This document shows, piece by piece, positions 51,701-60,046 of a DNA stretch of 64,000 nucleotides. The notes beneath the pieces were generated by a model. That model made no database searches, had not been told where the DNA came from, and saw only the letters and a list, made by a program, of their open reading frames with translations. Source of the stretch: JAPOXR01 sp965221815 (GTDB lineage Bacteria > Pseudomonadota > Alphaproteobacteria > Rhodobacterales > Rhodobacteraceae); NCBI GenBank assembly GCA_965221815.1, contig OZ244915.1, forward strand, positions 372,001 through 436,000. The letters are read 5' to 3'. How positions within the stretch are numbered: the first letter of the stretch is position 1; every line of letters begins with the position of its first letter. A program made the position numbers and the translations under genes.

Positions 51701-52511
51701 ACCTGAAGAGAATCCGGCGGCGCAGCATTTCCATTCAGAGCGTGAGAAATTCGGCGATCAGAGAGCCGGAATTCGGGTATTTGGTGCCAAACCTGGTGCT
51801 TATGGGGCCGGGTTGCAAACAATGATTGATGAACGGGTCTGGCGCGCGCGACGCGATCTGGCAGACTCATATGTTCATTGGGGAGGTTACGCGTATGGTG
51901 GTGGTCTTGATGGGCAAGCGGCTCATCAGCAATTCGCTGAGAGACTGGCCACTACAGAAATTGTCGTGCAAAATCAGGATAATCGTGAGCATGATCTGCT
52001 CGATAGCGATGACTATTATCAGTTTGAGGGTGGTGCGGCGGCGGCTGTTGCGAATTTACGTGGCACCCTGCCGATCATCTACCATAATGACCATTCCCGC
52101 CCGGAGCGGCCGATGATCCGGACACTCGAAGAAGAAATCGGCCGTGTTGTTCGCGCCCGGGTGGTCAATCCCAAATGGATCAACGGCGTTATGCGCCACG
52201 GCTACAAAGGAGCATTTGAGATGGCAGCAACGGTTGACTATATGTTTGCCTTCGCCGCGACCACAGGCGCCGTCAAGTCACATCATTTTGATCTCGTTTA
52301 TGCCGCCTATCTGAACGATGAAGAGACCCGGAAATTCATTGCCGAGAATAATCCACCAGCTTTGGTTGAAATGGCTGAAAGGCTGAATGAAGCGATTGAG
52401 AGGGGGTTATGGCGCCCCAGACTGAATTCCGTGCAGAATCATCTGACCAGATTGATCAGATCGGCTGAGAGGTGTTCCGGACGGGTGGAGGTGAATCAGT
52501 CTGACAACTGA
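48750..52511 (+). CDS. cobN: Cobaltochelatase large subunit CobN
   Basis: This 1253-residue protein is the porphyrin-binding, catalytic subunit of the ATP-dependent cobalt chelatase acting on hydrogenobyrinate diamide. Family blocks are visible throughout: FGTHAIVHLGKHGNLEWLPGKA near 550, IDHLTPPLTRAGTYG near 610, WGTSNMRTGGDDIAQCLALMGVRP in parts near 910, and RVSGFFRDAFPHQMD near 955. A late KGAFEMAATVDYMF block also fits. Length agrees with aerobic-pathway CobN. CobS and CobT are not in the window. Confidence 0.95.
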   Translation: MHLLAAESGAVADGGEPIDVNQTPADLVFLSSADTELAGLSAANEALEFPGISLRLAQLSWLSHPFSVDLYIEKTARQSRLVIVRSLGGRAYWSYCLEQLASRLDTTRTLLAILPGDDKPDEELFDLSSLPRHEWEMIWGYCIEGGPQNAENLLRYCDTILNDVPAPPAPQPWLRSGCYWPGNGATTLADIRPAWTAGGAIAVLVFYRALLQSGNTESIDCLIDALRQHGINPLPLFVSSLKDPLSAATISKILAEAPADIAINLTSFAVSSPGSSSRNWQTTILDAGDRMVLQAIQASLDEETWRNSEFGLPPRDLAMHLSLPEVDGRLTSRAIAFKSQFRRDKETQFPVTRHQPKQDRIEFTAALTANWLKLRCLKPRARCIALLLANYPNKDGRLANGVGLDTPASAIRVIRSMAEEGYDIGDTPTTVTEFMQILLAGPTPQKSRSGQALGCCRLGLTDYLARYQELPFAARQTIEEKWGTPKDDPLCVNGEFVVSAHRFRNLVIAVQPSRGHDLDPVATYHCPDLPPPHNYLAFYFWLRFEFGTHAIVHLGKHGNLEWLPGKAVALSNTCFPELTLGPIPNIYPFIVNDPGEGTQAKRRSQAVIIDHLTPPLTRAGTYGMLRQLEGMIDEYFAAAGLDANRVELLRKSILEAMQSAKIDEDAGIDASDDTDSRLRKLDAYLCELKESQIRDGLHVFGVSPDDEREQDLLAALARIPRENGKGGHASLLRALASDFQLGAQFDPLDCDMSAPWQNGFPSELHGVTEDPWRSCGDTVERLELYGSLLIAGRAEAPGPASRMVLEQIHQQLAIDVRKCGDQEIAALLRALDGRFVRPGPSGAPSRGRPDVLPTGRNFFSVDSRSIPTPTAWTLGWRSASLLVERHVQDHGDWPRTVTLSAWGTSNMRTGGDDIAQCLALMGVRPVWDTNNRRVTGVEAIPLGVLGRPRVDVTLRVSGFFRDAFPHQMDVVAGAAKLVMNLDEPPEENPAAQHFHSEREKFGDQRAGIRVFGAKPGAYGAGLQTMIDERVWRARRDLADSYVHWGGYAYGGGLDGQAAHQQFAERLATTEIVVQNQDNREHDLLDSDDYYQFEGGAAAAVANLRGTLPIIYHNDHSRPERPMIRTLEEEIGRVVRARVVNPKWINGVMRHGYKGAFEMAATVDYMFAFAATTGAVKSHHFDLVYAAYLNDEETRKFIAENNPPALVEMAERLNEAIERGLWRPRLNSVQNHLTRLIRSAERCSGRVEVNQSDN

Positions 52512-52763
52512 TAGAGCTTGCACATCCTGCACGCCATCTCTGGACACAGGCGGTGATTTCAATAATACCTCATGGACTGAAATTCATGTTATAGTGCACG
52601 CGTCGTCTGCCAGAGATGCGAGCCTGAACAATTGTTGTGTTGTGGATGAAAATATGCCTGAACAGCCCAAATGTCCTGCCAATACCAGATACAGAAACAG
52701 AGTCGCACCACGAGTTTTGTGAACATCTTGCTTCACCGGGCATCTTGAAGGCAAGAGGTCACA

Positions 52764-52841
52764 ATGACAATGGCCGTCAAAGCATACGTTGGATTCGGGC
52801 ACCAGCCTGTTTTCCTTGGACCACGAAATGGGAGCCGTTGA
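52764..52841 (+). CDS. Possible 25-codon leader ORF before cobO
   Basis: An ATG with AGAGG five bases upstream opens a 25-codon frame that ends two bases before the cobO ATG. The peptide contains a short GFGHQPVFLGPR stretch and matches no known leader. The tight spacing would allow translational coupling. The remainder of 52512-52763 shows nothing recognisable. Confidence 0.3.
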   Translation: MTMAVKAYVGFGHQPVFLGPRNGSR

Positions 52842-52843
52842 CC

Positions 52844-53452
52844 ATGGACGACATGACGCAGCGTCACAAGCTAAAGATGGAGAAAAAGAAGGTGGCCAAA
52901 AATAAGATCATGGCGACCAAGACCATCACCAAGGGGCTTGTCATCGTCCATACCGGCAAAGGCAAAGGTAAGTCGTCTGCCGCATTCGGGATGGTCTTTC
53001 GGTGCATTGCACATGACATGCCTTGCGCTGTGGTTCAGTTCATCAAGGGGGGTATGAAAACCGGAGAGCGCGATCTGATTCAAGAGCATTTCTCAGCGAT
53101 CTGTCAGTTCTATACAATGGGCGAAGGATTTACCTGGGAAACGCAGGATCGCGAACGCGATATCGACATGGCGCAGGCTGCCTGGAAAAAGGCACAGGAA
53201 CTGATCTTGTCGGCCAGGCTTCGGTTGGTGTTACTCGACGAGATCAATATCGCAATTCGTTATGGTTACCTCAATGAAGATGAAATCTGTGCCTTTCTGT
53301 CCGACTGCAAACCCGCCGACACCCATGTCATTCTGACGGGGCGCAATGCCGGAAAGAAACTGCTGAATATTGCTGATCTGGCAACCGAAATGACCTTGCT
53401 CAGCCATCCCTTTCGGTCTGGCGTCAAGGCCCAGATCGGCATTGAATTCTAA
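52844..53452 (+). CDS. cobO: Corrinoid adenosyltransferase CobO
   Basis: This 202-residue protein adenosylates cob(I)yrinate a,c-diamide. After a basic N-terminus, the P-loop VHTGKGKGKSSAAFGMVFR lies near residue 28, with the family motifs VQFIKGGMKTGERDL and LVLLDEINIAIRYGYL following. The frame is open from 52637, but the extra residues are unlike the family. ATG 52844 has GGGAG nine bases upstream. It makes the adenosyl form that ethylmalonyl-CoA mutase needs. Confidence 0.93.
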   Translation: MDDMTQRHKLKMEKKKVAKNKIMATKTITKGLVIVHTGKGKGKSSAAFGMVFRCIAHDMPCAVVQFIKGGMKTGERDLIQEHFSAICQFYTMGEGFTWETQDRERDIDMAQAAWKKAQELILSARLRLVLLDEINIAIRYGYLNEDEICAFLSDCKPADTHVILTGRNAGKKLLNIADLATEMTLLSHPFRSGVKAQIGIEF

Positions 53453-53475
53453 TCCACGCAGACTGGTTTGCCAGA

Positions 53476-54948
53476 ATGACCAGGTGCGTCATGATTCAGG
53501 GGGTCGGTTCCAATGTCGGGAAATCAGTCATTGTTGCGGGTCTGTGCCGCGCCCTGACCCGTCGTGGCTACCGTGTGCGCCCCTTCAAGCCACAAAATAT
53601 GTCGAACAATGCAGCAGCGGTTGCCGATGGTCAAGAAATCGGTCGCGCACAACATCTGCAAGCCCGCGCCTGCCGTGTCCCGGCTGAGGTCGATATGAAT
53701 CCCGTGCTGCTTAAACCCGAGACCGAGACCGGATCACAGGTCGTTGTACATGGCCGTTATCTGACCACAGTCCAGCCTTGCGAATATGCTGAACTCAAAC
53801 CTGCATTGCGCAAGGACGTATTGGCGAGTTTTTATCGCCTTGCTGCCAATTGTGACATGATCATTGTTGAAGGGGCCGGGAGTCCAGCCGAGACCAATCT
53901 GCGCAAGAATGATATTGCAAATATGGGCTTTGCACGCGAAGTTCGTGTTCCCGTCTTGCTGGTTGGGGATATTGAGCGTGGTGGGGTGATCGCGCAGCTC
54001 GTGGGGACCCAAAATGTATTGGAATCCAATGATGCGAAAATGATTCAAGGCTTTCTGGTCAATCGATTTCGTGGCGATATCAATTTGTTTGCTGATGGAA
54101 TCAAGGACATTGTCCAGCGAACCGGATGGACTTCATATGGCACGATTCCATGGTTTGATTCTATGCATTGGCTCCCCGCCGAGGATGCACAGGATCTGTC
54201 TCGCAAACCCGGGCGACTCGGTGACGGAAGAATAACCTGTCTGGTGCTTTCACGTATCGCAAATTTCGATGATCTTGACCCGTTGCGGATGGAACCCAAC
54301 CTGCATGTTGAACTTCTGGAGTCCGGATGCCCACTGCCAGTCGAAACCGACATCGTGATCATTCCGGGGAGCAAGTCGACGCGTGGCGATCTGGAATTTA
54401 TCAGGAGCAACGGATGGGATATCGATATCCTGGCGCATTGGCGACGCGGGGGCCGGGTTCTTGGAATCTGCGGAGGCTATCAGATGCTCGGGCGCATGAT
54501 CCGCGATCCGGAAGGAATTGAAGGGAATGCAGGAGATTCCCTCGGATTAGGCCTATTGAATGTCGAGACCATCATGCAACGGGAGAAACAGGTACGGGAG
54601 GTGACGGCAACACTCACCGCCGGCGCATCAACCTTTCCTGCCTATGAAATTCATATGGGTAATACCGAAGGAGAGGACACGGCGCGCCCGTTTGCCTGGA
54701 TCAAGACGAAAGATTCGTTACGACCGGATGGTGCAATTTCGGCCGATGGTCGTGTTGAAGGGACTTATTTGCATGGTCTTTTTTCTGACAATCAATTTCG
54801 TCAGACTTGGCTGAAGCGTCAATGCATGAGCACTTCTGATATCAATTATGGTCAAGAAATCGATGGCGTGCTGGATTTGCTTGCAGAGCATATGGAAACA
54901 TATGTCGATATTGATGGTATCATCGCAATGATGCGCAGGATTGAGTAA
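53476..54948 (+). CDS. cobQ: Cobyric acid synthase CobQ
   Basis: This 490-residue glutamine-dependent amidase adds four amides to adenosylcobyrinate diamide. The N-terminal ATPase part has MIQGVGSNVGKSVIVAGLCR, FKPQNMSNNAAA and VEGAGSPAETNLR. The C-terminal class I-like glutaminase domain has IIPGSKSTRGDLEF, the nucleophile region LGICGGYQMLGR near residue 335 and a late GTYLHGLF histidine motif. It is the last gene of the cobalamin run and converges with amtB. Confidence 0.95.
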   Translation: MTRCVMIQGVGSNVGKSVIVAGLCRALTRRGYRVRPFKPQNMSNNAAAVADGQEIGRAQHLQARACRVPAEVDMNPVLLKPETETGSQVVVHGRYLTTVQPCEYAELKPALRKDVLASFYRLAANCDMIIVEGAGSPAETNLRKNDIANMGFAREVRVPVLLVGDIERGGVIAQLVGTQNVLESNDAKMIQGFLVNRFRGDINLFADGIKDIVQRTGWTSYGTIPWFDSMHWLPAEDAQDLSRKPGRLGDGRITCLVLSRIANFDDLDPLRMEPNLHVELLESGCPLPVETDIVIIPGSKSTRGDLEFIRSNGWDIDILAHWRRGGRVLGICGGYQMLGRMIRDPEGIEGNAGDSLGLGLLNVETIMQREKQVREVTATLTAGASTFPAYEIHMGNTEGEDTARPFAWIKTKDSLRPDGAISADGRVEGTYLHGLFSDNQFRQTWLKRQCMSTSDINYGQEIDGVLDLLAEHMETYVDIDGIIAMMRRIE

Positions 54949-55019
54949 CGCTCACCGAAGCCGGCTTGTGATTCAAGAGGCAGCAACCAGCCCGTCGTAT
55001 TGTTGTTTCCCCGAATGCA

Positions 55020-55055
55020 GAAAGGGCACCCCGTGAATCACCAGAGCGCCCTTTC
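55020..55055. terminator. Possible terminator between convergent cobQ and amtB
   Basis: GAAAGGGC and GCCCTTTC form an eight-base stem around a 20-base loop, between the ends of the two convergent genes. The loop is long and T-runs are short, so this is a modest candidate. Confidence 0.35.
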
Positions 55056-55091
55056 CTTCAGTGCAGTCAAATGTATGCGCGATGCCGCAGT

Positions 55092-56405
55092 TTATCCTTT
55101 GGAGAAATCAGGATATGCTTCGATACCAAGTTCGGAAATATCCAATCCATTGACTTCCGATTCTGCATCCACGCGGATTCCAATCGTCACCTTGAGGATC
55201 GCCCACACAATGAGTGAAGCGATGAAGACGAAACCGCCGATGGCAATGATTCCCAGAATTTGCGTGCCGAAAGATGTGTCGCTATTGTAGGCAGGAACAA
55301 TGAAGGTTCCCCAGACTCCGGCAATCAGGTGGACCGGAATCGCGCCAACGACATCGTCAATACCGATCTTGTCGAGCAGTGGAATTGTCAGGACCACGAT
55401 AATGCCGCCAACAGCACCAATCCATAAGGCACCGAATAGAGACGGGGCCAGCGGCTCGGCAGTAATTGAGACCAGACCAGCCAAGGCACCGTTGAGCAAC
55501 ATCGTGAGATCCACCTTCTTGTAGAGGATCTGCGACAGAATGAGCGCGGCAGCGGCTCCGGCAGCGGCCGCCATATTGGTATTGGCAAAGATACGGCTGA
55601 CATCAGAAATGTCACCCACTGTGCCGGCAGCGAGTTGTGAACCACCGTTGAAACCGAACCAGCCAAGCCAGAGAATAAGCGTGCCGAGGGTTGCCAATGG
55701 AAGATTGGAAGCTGGCATCGGGTTGACTTTGCCGTTCTTGTATTTTCCAATTCGCGGCCCAAGAATGATGGCACCGGCAAGGGCAGCGAATCCACCGGCA
55801 GCATGCACCAATGTTGATCCTGCAAAGTCGCTGAAGCCGGCTTCGGACAGCCATCCACCGCCCCACTGCCACGAAGCCTCGATCGGATAGATGATCCCTG
55901 TCAAGACAACGACAAAAATGAGAAACGGCCAAAGACGAATACGCTCAGCCAGAGTGCCGGACACAATGGACGCGGTCGTTGCGCAAAACATCAGTTGGAA
56001 GAAGAAGTCCGATCCAACTGAAGCATAATCCAGCGCGGCATCTTCAGCAGCCAAACCCACAGGTTCGAGTGATGTCGGCTGGAACAGGATTCCGACCCAT
56101 CCAGCAATTGACCATGAATCGCCGGGATACATGAGATTGAATCCAATCAGCCAGTACATGATTGCGGCAATGGCGAAGAGCGAGACGTTCTTTGTCAGCT
56201 GCATCGCGACATTTTTTGAGCGGACAAATCCAGCTTCGAGCATGGCAAATCCTGCCGCCATCCAGAAGACCAGAAAGCCACCAATCAAGAAGAGGAAAGT
56301 CGTGAATATATACGGATTGATATCGACGCTTGCGGCGTCCTGGGCAGCTCCTGCAGTCGGCAGGGCGACGGCCGCTACCAAAAAGCATAGAGTTCGAATG
56401 TTCAT
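55092..56405 (-). CDS. amtB: Ammonium transporter AmtB
   Basis: This roughly 437-residue protein has a signal peptide (MNIRTLCFLVAAVALPTAGA), then about eleven membrane helices. Family signatures are GFAMLEAGFVRSKNV, GSTLVHAAGGFAALAGAIILGPR in parts near 195-215, with the pore histidine, and DDVVGAIPVHLIAGVWGTF with the second pore histidine. It moves ammonium into the cell. ATG 56405 is preceded by AAGGAAC and directly starts the signal peptide; the frame is open to 56498. No glnK gene adjoins it, which is unusual because glnK and amtB are normally paired. Confidence 0.93.
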   Translation of the reverse strand: MNIRTLCFLVAAVALPTAGAAQDAASVDINPYIFTTFLFLIGGFLVFWMAAGFAMLEAGFVRSKNVAMQLTKNVSLFAIAAIMYWLIGFNLMYPGDSWSIAGWVGILFQPTSLEPVGLAAEDAALDYASVGSDFFFQLMFCATTASIVSGTLAERIRLWPFLIFVVVLTGIIYPIEASWQWGGGWLSEAGFSDFAGSTLVHAAGGFAALAGAIILGPRIGKYKNGKVNPMPASNLPLATLGTLILWLGWFGFNGGSQLAAGTVGDISDVSRIFANTNMAAAAGAAAALILSQILYKKVDLTMLLNGALAGLVSITAEPLAPSLFGALWIGAVGGIIVVLTIPLLDKIGIDDVVGAIPVHLIAGVWGTFIVPAYNSDTSFGTQILGIIAIGGFVFIASLIVWAILKVTIGIRVDAESEVNGLDISELGIEAYPDFSKG

Positions 56406-57349
56406 GCGAAAGTTCCTTTCCAGTGCAAAAACTGCGTAAATTTCCTTTTTCCGCTTGAAGCGGTTCGCCGCGCCCGACCCGGATTCAATGGCTACCAAAA
56501 CCCCTCACTCAAGCAGGCATGATGTCTCAAAAGCGACGTCTCCCGTTGCGCCTGCACTGAACACGAGGCGCGATGACCGGGAAAGTCGATGCCAGCACGA
56601 CAAGTGGGTGAAAAATTAGTGAAGCGGATCAAAACTCAGCAAGCGAAATTCACTGTAGCGTGCTGCGGAATGTCCGATAGTAACAAAATTTAGGCAGATA
56701 TACTGGCTGTTGATGAAATGTTAAGCAAATCCATGATCTTGCTGGATTTCCGATGAAAGTTCTGCCCCAGTTCTTGAATCCCTGCCCAAGCAACCTTCTT
56801 CAACCCAGCATCATCAAGCCCATTCGGGTTATGAGCAGAGAGGAAACTCTTTGGAATGGGAGTAGTTGTGGCGCGTCGATCAAGCTGAGAATCTGCGACA
56901 ATCAGGGTGAGAATCCTGGGGAGGGGCAGAAAAATTCTGTAAGACGCCCCGTTTGACGTCTGTGACCGTTCGGGAGCCATGCGGCCATCCTTCATTCCAA
57001 TGAGGAGAGCAAGATGCCCGGACGCCATATATATCACTGACGCACACACACGCGGCTTTGACGGCATGACCGAAACACAGACACAACGGAAAGTGCTGCG
57101 GCCAAAGCGGGTTTCAGCACGGCGACGGGTGATCGGATCAGCAAGGACGATCGTCTCCCTTCGCAGACGGTCAAGCCGCGTGCGTGGTGACGGTCGGATC
57201 CAGCACTCAATCCGAATATCCGGTGGGCCTTGGAGCGGCGAATTCGCCAGTGCCTGGCCTTGCCCTCGGCGATGGACAGGCCGAGATCACCGGAGGTCTC
57301 CGTGCGCTTGTCCAGGGTCGCGATGGTGTCCGTGTGGACGGTCCCGTCC
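56406..57349. other. Gene-free stretch between amtB and the IS element
   Basis: The first part must hold the amtB promoter, but no nitrogen-type (sigma-54) element was recognised. From about 57100 to 57349 the GC content rises, and a minus-strand frame with DGTVHTDTIATLDKRTE and LGLSIAEGKA resembles the edge of a transposase. It is cut by the IS at 57350, so it is probably an older mobile-element relic. No intact gene is seen. Confidence 0.4.
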
Positions 57350-59561
57350 GGGGCCTTGCAACGGTTCACACTTGTATAGGGGATTTCATTCCAGTTGTTT
57401 TTCGCCGATGGCATCGCGCACCTGGATGGCCCAGTTGAGTCTCTCGAGCCCCTGCCAGACTTTTTTCACTCCGGGCAGCGGCTGGCGCTTCGTCGGGTGG
57501 GCACCGACGAGGCGTCCGAGGTTGATGACGAAGCTCTGGATCGTGGTGATCTCGCCCCTCTCCATCCTTTCGACGCCCCTGTGGCCCTGGGCCTCCAGCA
57601 GGGTGTGGAGCAGGTGGATGTCCCTTTCGGGACAGACCTCGGTCGCCGGGGTCTCTGGACGTTCCCGCGCGCGCATGGTGATGTCGGCGACATGGCAGGC
57701 GGTGACGGCGTCGAAGGCCAGGCATTTGCGCAGGTCGTCGGCGGCGTCGAGCCGCCGGTCCGTGATGCGGGTCCCGGATTTGAGGGTTTTGAACCCTGTC
57801 TCGATGGTCCACCTTTTCCGGTACCAGTCCAGGACGGTGGTGGCGTGGACGGCGTCGGTTTCCCCCTGCGCCGGGCGCTCGGCGGTCAGCAGCAGCCAGT
57901 GCAGCGGCTCCGTGCCGTCGGGGGCGTCGGTCTCGGTGGCGGAGACGGCGCGCATGGTCAGCGGTTTCGTGTGCTTCCTCTCCTCCCGCGGCGGCAGGAG
58001 CGTGACCTCCGCCGCCCGGATTTCCAGGCGGGCGGTGCGCTCTTTTCGGGCCCGCGGGCCTCCGGCGGCCGGGATCACCAGCTCCGACACGGCGAGCGTG
58101 GGCAGGGCTGCGGCGTGCGCCCACAGGCACCTCTCCCTCCCGTCCGGTGTCCGCACCCGCCGCTGCGCCGATCGGCTGGCGCGCACCAGGATCGCGTCGC
58201 CGTGCGTCGCCGCACGGGCGAGCCGCGCCCAGAAGTCGCCCTCGCGGTCGCACACGGAGATCACCCGCGTGTCCGGGCAGGCGGCCGCGAGTTCCCGCGC
58301 CCGGTCCAGCCCGTCCACCCAGCGGGCGCTGTCTTCCTCCGGGGCGTCGCGGAAGTCCGCGTTCATGGCGAACAGGCCCAGCGGGCGGCCCTCCGCCGTC
58401 ACCGCCAGCCCGGCGTGGGCGAGGATGCCAACGCTGCCCCGGCCGCCACCGCCGAGTTCCGCCAGGCCCTCCGTCGCCTCCAGGCGGGTGTAGTTCAGGG
58501 TCGTGGTGTCCTGGATGGCCAGCACGACGGGCGCGCCGCGGCAGCGGTCGGCGGTCGCCGCGACATGCGGCTCCAGAATGTGATCCATGGACACCCCCGG
58601 GTTCGACAACAGCCGGTACGCGGCCGTTTTGGCCGCCGCCACCGGGAAGATGACCGGTAGCTCCTCCCCCATATTCTCCAACCAGGCGCGCCCCATGTCA
58701 ACGATCCGGCGGCGGATCCGCCCGTCGGTGTGGCCGGATCGTCCGGACTCACGCGCGGCCCAGTCGATGTCCATGCCGTCATAGGCGCCCGCCAGCGCGC
58801 CGACCGGGCGCCGCTCCACGTGGCGCAGCACCGCGCGCCAGCCGTCCTCCAGGGCCCGCACCTGCACCGTTCCCGCCGCGGACCGGCGCCCGCTGCCGCG
58901 CCCGGCGACGGTCCAGCCGGCCCGGTGGTAGCAGTATCCGCTGTGCTCCGGGCCGACATGGGTGTCGGCCGCCACGGGACGGACCAGATACCGGGCCTCC
59001 CAATCGTCCGCCACCCGCGCCGCCAACCTCCAGGCCGCGGACCCGAAGCCAATGCCGCCAAGGACGCCGTGGCGCGCCGCACGGATCCAGTCGCGCACCT
59101 GCCCGCCGGGTGGCCGCGCCCAGCCCCGCGGATGGCGGCGGGCCATCATCGCCTCCCAGAGCCGCCGGTCGCCAGCACCCCCCACAGGATCAAGCCAGAC
59201 CGGGCCAAGATCCTCCAGCGCGCAGGCCACCGCCGTGTCAGGAACGTCCGCGTCCGTGACCGCAGGAACAGCGGTGGGGTCGGGAACAGCACGGGGCGGC
59301 GGAAGCTCCAGCCCCAACCGCGCCGCCAGGACAGGCAACGCCTTCGCCGCCGCTGACAGGCAGGGCTTTCCCCGAACGTCGCACCAGCCCGTCCGCGCGC
59401 ACAGCCCACGGCCCAACGCGTGCCGACTCAGACCACCGGAGCGAAGCGCCCCAGCCAACCAGTCAAGCGTCTGCGAATCGAAATGGCGAAGACCAACCTG
59501 CATGACCCGCCATATAGACCAGCCAGATTACCGATACAAGTATGAAATGTTGCAAGGCCCC
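57350..59561 (-). mobile_element. Complete IS4-type insertion sequence
   Basis: The element is bounded by 31-base imperfect inverted repeats at 57350-57380 and 59531-59561, which share GGGGCCTTGCAAC and ACTTGTAT with four mismatches. It carries one intact transposase gene. The flanks directly outside show no certain target duplication. The left copy of the repeat is followed 20 bases later by the transposase stop. Confidence 0.85.
57386..59503 (-). CDS. IS4-family (Tn5-like) transposase
   Basis: This 705-residue transposase has a DDE core of the IS4 group. The first Asp lies in AIQDTTTLNY near residue 333, the second in VISVCDREGDFWARL near 418, and the Glu in the signature YRKRWTIETGFKTLKSG near 565 (Y-x2-R-x3-E-x6-K). 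A Tn5-type DNA-binding region precedes the core. At over 700 residues it is long for IS4; residues 1-230 form an extra N-terminal part that also occurs in the decayed copy at 62 kb. The reading frame is intact, so the element may still be active. Confidence 0.9.
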   Translation of the reverse strand: MQVGLRHFDSQTLDWLAGALRSGGLSRHALGRGLCARTGWCDVRGKPCLSAAAKALPVLAARLGLELPPPRAVPDPTAVPAVTDADVPDTAVACALEDLGPVWLDPVGGAGDRRLWEAMMARRHPRGWARPPGGQVRDWIRAARHGVLGGIGFGSAAWRLAARVADDWEARYLVRPVAADTHVGPEHSGYCYHRAGWTVAGRGSGRRSAAGTVQVRALEDGWRAVLRHVERRPVGALAGAYDGMDIDWAARESGRSGHTDGRIRRRIVDMGRAWLENMGEELPVIFPVAAAKTAAYRLLSNPGVSMDHILEPHVAATADRCRGAPVVLAIQDTTTLNYTRLEATEGLAELGGGGRGSVGILAHAGLAVTAEGRPLGLFAMNADFRDAPEEDSARWVDGLDRARELAAACPDTRVISVCDREGDFWARLARAATHGDAILVRASRSAQRRVRTPDGRERCLWAHAAALPTLAVSELVIPAAGGPRARKERTARLEIRAAEVTLLPPREERKHTKPLTMRAVSATETDAPDGTEPLHWLLLTAERPAQGETDAVHATTVLDWYRKRWTIETGFKTLKSGTRITDRRLDAADDLRKCLAFDAVTACHVADITMRARERPETPATEVCPERDIHLLHTLLEAQGHRGVERMERGEITTIQSFVINLGRLVGAHPTKRQPLPGVKKVWQGLERLNWAIQVRDAIGEKQLE

Positions 59562-59562
59562 C

Positions 59563-59573
59563 GGGGGGGGGGG
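59563..59573. repeat. Eleven-G homopolymer at the outer edge of the IS
   Basis: A run of eleven G directly follows five C at the right outer end of the inverted repeat. It lies outside any gene. Long G runs are prone to slippage and sequencing error. Confidence 0.8.
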
Positions 59574-59611
59574 CTTTTGCCATGCGCATATGGTTCAGGG
59601 CGGCAAGAGTC

Positions 59612-59818
59612 TCAAATCGCTGTCGACCCGGTTTCCGGTCGCTTGCCGCTGTTAGAACTGCCGTGCCAGAGACGGTGCTCCAGCCCGGTAATGCGCGCGG
59701 CTTGGATGGCCACCGTTACACGCAACTCGGCAATCACGGCATCGCGGTCCATGAGAGCCACCGTCAAGTCGGAGACTTGGTTGGCCAATGACTCAAGATC
59801 GTCGGTCATTCCTGACAC
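59612..59818 (-). pseudogene. N-terminal fragment of an IS66-type transposase
   Basis: The 68 residues start MSGMTDDLESLANQVSDLTV and continue to ITGLEHRLWHGSSNSGKRPE. That matches the coiled coil and the SSNSSKPPSSDG motif at the start of IS66 TnpC proteins. The frame ends shortly after, 50 bases before the IS4 element. The catalytic part is missing. Confidence 0.7.
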
Positions 59819-60046
59819 GGGATACCTGCCCTATATGCTGCCTGTCACCGCAGCTTCAGCCGTCTTGATATGCCACCTGTCTCTTCCCGTCACCGAGATT
59901 CGAGCATAACCCTGCGTTGACGATCATCTTTTTGTCAAATCGCTTTAAGTTTAAGCCTAACTTTTCGCCTTCTGTTAGAAGGATCATCTTTCTGAAGTTC
60001 CAAAAGGCAAAGGTGATTCGCCCCACACCATCATCTGTATTACACT

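Noticed and set aside
57395..58660. Long plus-strand frames of 421 and 504 codons opposite the IS transposase
   Set aside because: They are antisense to an intact DDE transposase with all motifs, are Arg/Pro/Gly-rich and lack domains. GC-rich codon bias creates such shadows.
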